Source of the DNA: Acanthosoma haemorrhoidale
Lineage: Eukaryota; Arthropoda; Insecta; Hemiptera; Acanthosomatidae
Assembly: GCA_930367205.1 (NCBI GenBank)
Contig: OV884009.1
Coordinates: 100,771,189 to 100,835,188, forward strand
Length of the DNA: 64,000 bases
Direction of reading: 5' to 3'
The notes below the pieces were generated by a model. That model did no database searches and was not told where the DNA came from. It saw nothing but the letters and a program-made list of their open reading frames with translations. Made by a program: the position numbers and the translations under genes. Positions within the stretch are counted from its first letter, which is position 1; every line of letters begins with the position of its first letter. Positions 56,871 through 64,000 of this stretch are shown piece by piece.

Positions 56871-59800
56871 CTAAAAAATATGTAAAACTGTCAAATCATT
56901 TTTTATAAGCATAACATTATTTAGTATGGTAAATCAATAAACATTATTTATAGCATTGTATATAAGAAATATTAAATTATGCATGTTAAATAAATAAAGA
57001 TAAATGGCATGCATTGTTGAAAATTATTTTACTCTTTATTATGAACTTAACAACAGAGTATATCTCTTCACAGTAGAGCACGCTGCTATTATTATAATAA
57101 ACCACACCACTTTTTATATAAGGATTTACCTTAAAAACAAAAATAAATAAATTTTTCTAGATGTTACTATTTAAGAAAGATGTTTAACCAAGTTTTTTTA
57201 AAGATATTAAGTGTCATTTGCACTGAGAATTGAAATTATTCATTTATGAACTTTATCATTATTATGTATCATTATCAGTATTATATCATTTATGCATCAT
57301 CTATTGTAGAAAAATTGGTCCTTTGTGTAGTATTGTTAATAAAGATTACACATATGGTATTGATATTTCGGGTTCAAAGAAAGTTATTAATTAAATAAGT
57401 AATATTTAAATGCAGACAATGTCATTGTAGTAGTGGATAATGTTATATTGAGTGAATATGTTGGATATTGAAAAGATTTAGGAGGTCATGTTAATAGAAA
57501 ATGCTTTTTGGGTTAGACTATTTTGGCAAGGGGTTACAGATGGTTGTGCCCTGAGGGTGCTTCAATTGTTACTTGTACAAGAGAACTTCAGTTTTCAGTT
57601 GGTAGTGAGTAAAGCGTCATTGTTGGTAATGTGTATAGTCAGTTATTAAATGATCATAAAGAAACTTTGTATCATAGAAAAAAGCAATGGTAGTTACAAT
57701 TCAGAAGATGTAATATTTAAGAAGTCAACCAAGCCCCCACCAATTAATTATTTCACCTACATGGGGCCAAAGCAAGAAGACATCCAATGAAAACAACCCT
57801 GTAACAATTCATTTCATATTCAATTTTTCAATTGGAAGGTAAGAACCCACCTGAGGTAATAAGTTTTAATTATTCTATCAATTTCTTTATGTTAAACCTT
57901 ATTATTTGATTTTCAAGTCTCATCTTAGCTCAAATTATAAATGGTCAGAAGTATTGGCAAATAAGGAAAAATCAGTACAGTGTTAATACAGTTCTTAGTT
58001 CCAAGTGGTGTCATCTCTCAGTTATTATTTTCATATTAGGTTACTGGTAAGCATCTATGATAATGATATTAATGGTTATCACAATATTGACCGACATGTA
58101 TTATATACAATATGGACCACCCCGTAACCTAGGTGTTAGTATGGCGACTTCTAACTGTGGAGAACCTGGTTCGATCCCTGGCTATCACAAGGGTCTCTTG
58201 AGAGATGGGCCTGGTCAAGGTTGAGTTAACCCTGTGATAAATGAGGACCTTCTTAAATAAGAAATTAGCGAATCTGATTATGAAAACTTAAGTTAAGGTT
58301 GAGAGGTAACCTTAGTGCTGATCATACTACCTCTTCATGAGATGTTATGCCATGATTTTATTTAGTTCTTATTATATGTAATACAACAAAAGTAGATCAG
58401 TAAAATTTTTTATATAATAAAACCGAATATAAAGACTGATCTAGTTAATTAGTTGACTATGTTAGTTAATTTAAGCCCTTATAAGCTGTGCTTTCCAATA
58501 ATATCTAACCATTACAAAATTATCTTAGATTTGAAAAAGTTCTATATTAATTATATATATTATATTATATATTAATTTTAAAATTATTATCCTTTTTTGA
58601 ATTATACTCTTAAATTTTTAATTTATTTACCTGAATATACTGATCTTCATTTCTCAAATGCTCTGCAATGAACTCTACAGCTTCTGTAGCCTTAGATGCT
58701 TCTGGTGAGAGCAGTAGTGAATCTGAACTCTCGCTCTCCCTCCGCTCAGTGCTCGGCTTCCTGTTTATTTTGCAGTTGGGGTGATGAAGATCAGACAATT
58801 CCACTATTTCCATTTTACTTTTTCCTGGTGCAGGAGGTGCTATATGCTTCGGCAGTTCGGCTGGCGAGCCATATGAAGGGTGTGGAGGAGCAGTCATTCC
58901 GGGCATTTCCATCATCCATCTTAGTCTGGTTTTCTTTGGCCTTTTCATGAATAAGAATATAGGGAGATAATACAGAAAAACAGCTCGGATCCACGGAGGC
59001 ATTCTATGTGTTCTAGGTCCTCGGAAATTCCAATTTATTATGATCACAGTAACAAGAATACTAACCATATTCATGATGAAAGTAAACAATAAATATTTGG
59101 CTATAAGTGGCAGCACAAGAGATGTTGGGGGCAATATTTTTGATACTAATAAAAGAAACACAACTAAGGATAGAAGAATACTAATTCCTAATGTTACTTT
59201 TTCTCCTGCTTCGGCTGGCAAATAGAAAACAAGAACGCAAAGAAATGAAATGAGCACCGTGGGAAGAATTAAATTCACTGTATAAAATAATGTTTTTCTT
59301 CTGATTGTTATGTAAAATGTAATATCTGTTTCAGTAGGCTGATTTCCTGTGTAAATATTTAAATATGCTGGCACTTCAATGATGTCCCAAGTTCCAGACT
59401 TCCAATAATCAGAAAGGTCAACAAAATTCTTATTATTGTATAAAGCTAAGGACACTTGATTGCCGTTGAATGTCCATGATCCAAATTTCATAATACATGT
59501 TTGCTGGTCAAAGGGAAAATATGTAACATCTATGGTACAGGAACTCTGGAACAGATAAGTAGAAATATTTAAATTGTTGGTAGTTCTATACAGCGCTTAT
59601 GTAATATAATTATTTTTTTCAGTAGATGTGAGCATTATTTCTTGCAGAGTGATTTAAAGTATATAACTAATTATAATTAAATATCTATAATGTCAGTAAT
59701 CTTTATAATACCTGAATGTTATGGCAACCAGATTTATGCATATTATTGTGGTGTAATTTTTCATTTTTAAAAATTTTATGTTGCTCTATCCCTCGATTTC

Positions 59801-62036
59801 CACCTGGGACTATACCAATGGAAGACAGATTGTTTATTTCGTAGATAGCCAACTTGATGTCAGATGACATTTTCTGGCTAATTGTTGTAACAAACTCTGG
59901 GCTCTCATTAAATCCAACAAGTTTCCTTCTAAATCTCCAAAGCTGATTTATCACTTTGGTGCAGCCTTGTTTTTTTGTTTTAGGAATACATCTAGATGGG
60001 TTTTATGTTTAGATTTTTTTAATTGTGCAAAAAGCCCCTGAAATCGCCTGTGGTATGCGTGCTTTGCCAGCAAGGACATCCGGCCAACTACAAAGGCTGC
60101 GAGGCCTACAGAACGCTGAAGTCCAGGACAGAACAACGTCGTCAGCCAGAAGAGGAAAAACCTGTAACAAGAAGCGGCCCAGCCAGAAATCTGAGGCCTT
60201 CTGTCTCTTTCACCGATGCCGTTCGCAACAGAGAGCAGTCACAGGCACCGCCCACTACCTTTCCGCAAGATCACCTTTCCCAGCATTCCATTCATCCCGT
60301 TAACCCTCAAGCTCAATCCCATCCTCAACCACACATCTCGCATATTCCTCCACCTTCAAGTTCTTCGGATCTCACCAGCCTATTAACCTCATTCCTTACA
60401 GAGTTCAGAACCCTAATTACCCCTCTCATTTCACTTCTTACAAATCTTGTCTCCTACCTTATCCCCGTTAAACAAAATCCATAAGTGGATCCTTCCGACT
60501 CCTTATCCATTCTCCTTTGGAATGCGAATGGTGTTCACACCCACACTAACGAACTGACAGCATTACTCCACGACAAAAACATCGACGTAGCTCTCATTAC
60601 TGAAACAAGACTTACGAGTAAACGACCATTTACCGTTCGACAGTACCAGACTTATCGAACTGATCACCCAGATGGAACAGCTCATGCAGGTACCGCTGTA
60701 ATTGTCCATAACTCCATATCCCACCACATAGTTCCTCTGGTAGCACATGATTTCCTTCAATCCACTGCAGTGTCAATCACCACAGCAACAAAACCCTTCA
60801 TAACGATCTTAATATACTCTACATTCTAGAACTCATCCCTACCAAGTTTATGAAATTCCACAGCAGCCTTTACAACCACCCTAATCCTGTAGCACAGTCA
60901 TTGCACTGCGCCACTCATCCCTATAATCCTCCTCGGAGACTGAAACGGCAGTGGCCTCGTGACCTGCTATAAGCGCGTGACAGTGGGAGTCCTGGCAATG
61001 GCCAGTTTCTCCAATCATGTCCTGAGCGTCTGTGGCTCTCGCGCTCTTGGTCAGCCTCCACTGGCTAGTATCCGGTGACGCGGCTGACGGAGGAGCGTGT
61101 GGGACTTCCCAAGACTCCGCTTTCTCTTCGCATGTGGATTTGGGAGGTCTCTGGGCTGTCTGTAAATATTGTGTGAATGAGCGAGTGAATGATGAACTGT
61201 AAATATGGTATGAATGAGAGCATTTATCTTATTACTTATTGCCTTATAAAAGGCAGATTGTAATTATAGCACAATAAAGGATTATACACTGAGATTATTT
61301 TAACTACTCGTTCTGATTAGATGACTTTATTTTCCTGCTTAAACAATGAATAATATTTTGAAAAGGAAAAAAAAGCTATTGGAAAATTTTGCCATTCATT
61401 TGTTTATCTACTATCTGGGCAACATTTACTTATCATCTCATTTTCTAAGGACCAAAGAGACCATTTATTTTCCTATTATTTTATTGCTTAGGGTTAATGG
61501 ACATGTAGGATTGGCGCTCAGCCAGAGGTTGTATGATTCCCATTCCTCTATTAGCTTCTTCCTTTTCAGTTATTTAAGAGAAAAGACCATCTACAAAATC
61601 TCTCACGGACATTAGGCTTCTGAAGCTAGCGAGAGAGAACTTTTCCAGCATGTCTTTATTACTAAGGCACATTCACCTTTGACCTTGAATATGTTTAAAT
61701 AATTTAAGTGATGTTATTGTTTTAGACACCACAGTTTAATTTTTCATTTGCAAAGATCAATGGAACTTTCAAGGTTGCTCTGCTTACTTTTTGGAGCTTA
61801 TTGCTTACTATTACTCTTTGTCAACACTTCTTTGAGTTTATAATGTTTGGTTTAAACTATTTTTATATAAATAAATTTTATGTAATTTCAGAAATTCAAT
61901 AATAATAAATGAACATTGCAATTGGTGATTTTTTAAAAAAATTACCTGGTATATAGCTGGTGGAATCCACAGCACTTCACCATTCGGATAAATTAACACG
62001 TTTGACTTATACCTAACCTCATAATTTCCATCAGCG
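56706..62036 (-). CDS. nAChRb1: Nicotinic acetylcholine receptor non-alpha subunit (beta1-like), 3' exons
   Basis: Exons 62036-61946, 59545-58631 and 56870-56706 join in phase with GT/AG borders; upstream exons are off the window. They encode about 390 residues of a pentameric ligand-gated cation channel of synapses. Visible parts, in order: the end of the extracellular domain ([19 protein letters not shown]), the Cys-loop with 13 residues between its cysteines ([15 protein letters not shown]), and M1. M2, the pore, follows ([20 protein letters not shown]), then M3. Next are a cytoplasmic loop ([20 protein letters not shown]), M4 ([20 protein letters not shown]) and the end IIEIYRGK. The adjacent-cysteine pair of alpha subunits is absent ([15 protein letters not shown]), so it is non-alpha. 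Insect beta1 is the closest recalled match; the symbol is inferred. Confidence 0.93.
56871..58630 (-). other. nAChR intron before the M4 exon
   Basis: 1.76 kb GT...AG intron, AT-rich, carrying a tRNA-derived SINE (58117-58330). No other gene was seen. Confidence 0.85.
58117..58330 (+). repeat. tRNA-derived SINE in nAChR intron
   Basis: The 5' part resembles a tRNA: a box-A region (taacctaggtgttagtatgg) and a perfect box B (ggttcgatccc) within ctggttcgatccctggc. A non-tRNA body of about 130 bp follows (ctcttgagagatgggcctgg). It is antisense to the receptor gene. The 3' end and duplications were not resolved. Confidence 0.7.
58631..59545 (-). CDS. nAChRb1: nAChR exon: Cys-loop, M1-M3, cytoplasmic loop
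   Basis: Exactly 305 codons from [10 protein letters not shown] to EDQYIQ, acceptor ttccag and donor gtaaat. It contains M1 ([17 protein letters not shown]), M2, M3 ([19 protein letters not shown]) and the loop with a likely phosphorylation-prone Ser stretch (RRESESSDS). In insects this region is often split into several exons, so the single large exon is a lineage feature or intron loss. Confidence 0.95.
59703..59954 (-). other. Unassigned open frame in nAChR intron
   Basis: An 83-codon minus-strand frame ([33 protein letters not shown]) that meets a donor-like caggtatta at its end. It has no recognised motif. It could be a fragment of an unidentified transposon or a chance frame; it does not fit the receptor protein, whose flanking exons already join in phase. 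Confidence 0.3.
60020..60484 (+). pseudogene. Jockey-like ORF1 C-terminal part (zinc knuckle)
   Basis: The frame reads [33 protein letters not shown], then a Ser/Pro/His-rich tail. CxxCxxxHxxxxxxC ([15 protein letters not shown]) is the last knuckle of jockey Gag-like ORF1 proteins, which bind element RNA. It ends at TAA 60482-60484, directly before the ORF2 ATG at 60485. The N-terminal part is lost. Confidence 0.85.
60485..60829 (+). pseudogene. Jockey-like ORF2, endonuclease start fused out of frame to RT end
   Basis: The start reads [33 protein letters not shown] and [15 protein letters not shown], the N-terminal half of an AP endonuclease (WNANG, ETRL, GGxAI-type blocks). At about 60785 it jumps to the sequence that in copy 1 encodes [18 protein letters not shown], but in another frame, ending at 60829. 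The catalytic RT is deleted. Confidence 0.85.
61286..61945. other. Intronic spacer, no gene seen
   Basis: The 89-codon + frame at 61346-61615 has no recognised motif. AT-rich. Confidence 0.4.
61946..62036 (-). CDS. nAChRb1: nAChR exon (ligand-binding domain strand region)
   Basis: 91 nt: one base completing an Asn codon, then 30 codons [20 protein letters not shown] to IPPAIYQ. Acceptor AG at 62038-62037, donor gtaatt. It contains the conserved WxPPAIY motif of the extracellular domain. The preceding exon was not found in the window, so the upstream intron is at least about 1.96 kb. Confidence 0.93.
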
Positions 62037-62199
62037 CTAAAAAAAAAAGAAATATGAATATGAAAAACATTAGTTTAAATTATGAATAATCTATATTTTA
62101 TGGCTATGCATTCCTAGTAATTACCACTTACAGAAAAAAATATCAGCTGGATTGTCGAAATTATCATAGAATAATACTCTTGACAATAGCCAATGCAAT

Positions 62200-62420
62200 G
62201 CAAAGTAAACTTCTTGCTGATAGCATACAATTTACTTTCCAGTGTAATGGACTAGAGGTTCTACCTTTCACTGAACAAATACTAGGACAATACCAGTATG
62301 GTTTCAAGGAAAATCCACCACAGAGAAGCTATTTCCCTTCCCCCAGACATAGGAAAAAGACTGCGAATACCAACTTCCCACCAAGTACTTATAGTCCAGG
62401 TAACAAAAGAAAAATAAATC
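62200..62420 (+). pseudogene. Degenerate non-LTR reverse transcriptase fragment
   Basis: The + strand reads LPFTEQILGQYQYGFKENPP, followed in a shifted frame by pieces like HREAISL. The block TEQILGxYQxGFRxxRSTTEAI is the RT region before the first catalytic Asp in RTE-like elements. It is short, frameshifted and inside the receptor's upstream intron. Confidence 0.5.
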
Positions 62421-62641
62421 ATTTAGTTCTGAATTTCGGTGCAGTTAGTTGTTCATTGGAGTATCCTGAAATTAAAAAAAGTCCGCACCAGCAGGGAGAG
62501 GAGGGTAGTTTGAAGGTATTTTTTTTTTTCGATTTTTCTGAAACATCCTTATACTTTAGCAAAATATACTTCATATACGAAATTAAGGTACACAAAATTT
62601 CCTATAAGAAAAATTTAATTCATTTTTTTCATAGTCAGTAG

Positions 62642-63200
62642 TGTGGAAGATAGAGGGAGACTGCAAGTTGAATTTATCAAGGTGAGCATGTTTCACCTGT
62701 GAGACTTCAGAGTTATGATAGTACGAATTTTGCACTATGCTTCATACAACTGTTATCTCCACTAAGCATATGGAGTAACAAGTATTTATTAGAGGATCCG
62801 TAGACCAGGGGGATCACATCAAATTTGAGCTTGTATCCAAGTTGATGAAACGAGACTCTTTCCTGGTTGAAATGGTATATTGTATTAGAAAATGTTTTTG
62901 TGGATGTAAGATAGATATCTGAATGTGGTTTCATTTGATTCAGTCAACCAAAAAGTTAGAAAAACTTGCCTATACCCGTTTTAGAGGTTTTAAAATTGAG
63001 TTGCATAAATGTTACTATTAAAATGAACTATTAATATTGTTTAAGTTCAATACTTGAGGAGATAACTGTTGTGGCCACCTCTTAATTACGAATAATTAAA
63101 AGTTCCCCTCTTCTCGGATCATATTATACCTGTCAATGTTTCCATATTTGTTGTTGATAAAGGTTATGACGTCAGTGAGAGTGGGGGAGGAGATGGTGGG
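62642..63200. other. Spacer with an unassigned minus-strand frame
   Basis: A 73-codon minus-strand frame at 62713-62934 (MKPHSDIYLTSTKTFSNTIY, FNQERVSFHQLGYKL) looks protein-like in composition, but I could not place it. No other feature was seen. Confidence 0.3.
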
Positions 63201-63545
63201 TTAAACAGCCGCAGGTGGGGACCCATCCCCACCACGGCTGGGCACCCTATATAAGCATCGGGATTAGACAGAATTAGAATAACAGGACCGTCACTTGGAA
63301 CACTACTCTCTCCTCTCTCTCTGCACTGGCACTTGCTGCTCTACTGAAACCATGGTCTTCTCATTCAACTACCTCTGCATCTCTCTCTCCTGACCTCACT
63401 ATGTTTTAGTCCGGCGTTGTCAGACCCCACACCTGCCATCTCTGCCTTCGTCTCGCTAAAACTAGCACTTCCTTGGGAGAGACCTCTTCCTCGCGGACGA
63501 CGGTTGCCGTGGCCTTACAACTCTTACCTAATGGCTAGCAACGAC
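63201..63545 (+). repeat. LTR-like dispersed repeat, copy C
   Basis: 63350-63540 matches the GC-rich block of copies A and B (cctcgcggacgacggttgcc, cttcgtctcgctaaaacta). Upstream, ctatataagcatcggg at 63248 is a good TATA box, followed by a CT-rich leader. The sequence diverges after 63540. It supports a promoter-bearing LTR or leader of a family not otherwise present here. Confidence 0.6.
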
Positions 63546-64000
63546 CTCTCTGATTCAACGAAGGCTCGGACGAGAGCGGGTCACCAACCCAACCACCATA
63601 TAAACCAAGATAGTTTATTACAATATTAGAATATAAATAAAAAAAAAGTAATATGAAACTGATATGAGGCATGGATCAGGACCAAATGTGCAAGTGGGTC
63701 GATGGAGAGATATTGTTGTAGAAGTCGAATTCTTCAGCCTCTTCCTCCTCTTCTTCATCAGTCTTCTTGAATCAGTGGGTCGTTTGTGCAGGTGCCACAG
63801 GCAGCCGGTGAAAACTACTGAGGATGGCATCCCAGCTTTACGGTACCTACATCGTCGAATTGCAGTAATTATAGCATGGGCAATAGACACTGGTTTTCTT
63901 TTCACTTTATTCTCTTCCCTTCTTTTTTCAGAAACCAACGAACCTCAACTTGGTCTACAAAATAGTCAGTTGGTGGGTACATACCTGTTTCGCATGCTTG
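63546..64000. other. Unassigned sequence to window end
   Basis: It contains a 106-codon minus-strand frame at 63618-63938 rich in Arg/Lys without recognised motifs. It may be internal sequence of the element to which copy C belongs, but this cannot be shown. Confidence 0.3.

Larger units (their letters stand above)
60018..61285 (+). mobile_element. Jockey-like retrotransposon copy 3, internally deleted
   Basis: It contains the end of ORF1, the start of ORF2 and then, after a large internal deletion near 60785, the ORF2 C-terminus and the complete 3' UTR ending at an AATAAA (about 61272). The 3' part matches 31098-31450 and 38025-38322. The left border (near agatttttttaattg) and right flank (agattattttaacta) are similar and may be a worn target duplication. 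Confidence 0.85.
59546..61945 (-). other. nAChR intron carrying a jockey-like copy
   Basis: 2.4 kb intron between the exon ending PPAIYQ and the exon starting SSCTID. It holds an antisense jockey-like insertion (about 60018-61285) and an unassigned minus-strand open frame at 59703-59954. Confidence 0.85.

Overview
This is AT-rich animal nuclear DNA, almost certainly from an insect with a large, transposon-rich genome. There are no operons or prokaryotic signals. Genes are split by GT/AG introns, and the recognisable host proteins are an insect nicotinic acetylcholine receptor subunit and a secreted lipid-binding-fold protein. The species cannot be named from this window.

Host gene 1 (+ strand, 7752-25979) is reconstructed here from four exons with matching splice phases. 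A short signal-peptide exon is separated by a 14.8-kb intron from three exons encoding a roughly 458-residue secreted protein that resembles the JHBP/takeout/group-7 allergen (TULIP) superfamily. Host gene 2 (- strand, 56706-62036, 5' end outside the window) is the 3' part of a non-alpha nicotinic receptor subunit, closest to beta1. It has three exons covering the end of the ligand-binding domain, the Cys-loop, M1-M3, the cytoplasmic loop, and M4 with the C-terminus. A long (AC)n/(TA)n tract begins three bases after its stop codon.

Most of the rest is transposable elements, many nested. At 9791-19643 a full-length I/LOA-like non-LTR element (12-bp target duplication) is split by a young Ty3/gypsy element (11309-15795). 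That element has 162-bp LTRs with one difference, a 5-bp GGGTG duplication, a tRNA-Ser-like primer site and an intact 1306-codon gag-pol frame. A second, 5'-truncated I/LOA copy (34184-37472, 12-bp duplication) sits in a decayed copia element. Another decayed copia is split by a 4.2-kb LTR element (44718-48934; 145-bp LTRs; ATAT duplication). That element has no pol; it carries a gag-like domain fused to a chain of 21-residue coiled-coil repeats, followed by about 2.3 kb of non-coding sequence. Other elements are two mariner relics, a jockey-like family in three states (5'-truncated, 3'-UTR only, internally deleted), R1-like and other RT fragments, a decayed gypsy element, a gypsy gag-protease fragment, an LTR-like promoter-bearing repeat in three places, and tRNA-derived SINE-like pieces.

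The order of several insertions can be read directly: copia came before I/LOA and jockey, and I/LOA came before the Ty3/gypsy element. The least familiar object is the gag/coiled-coil LTR element at 44718-48934.
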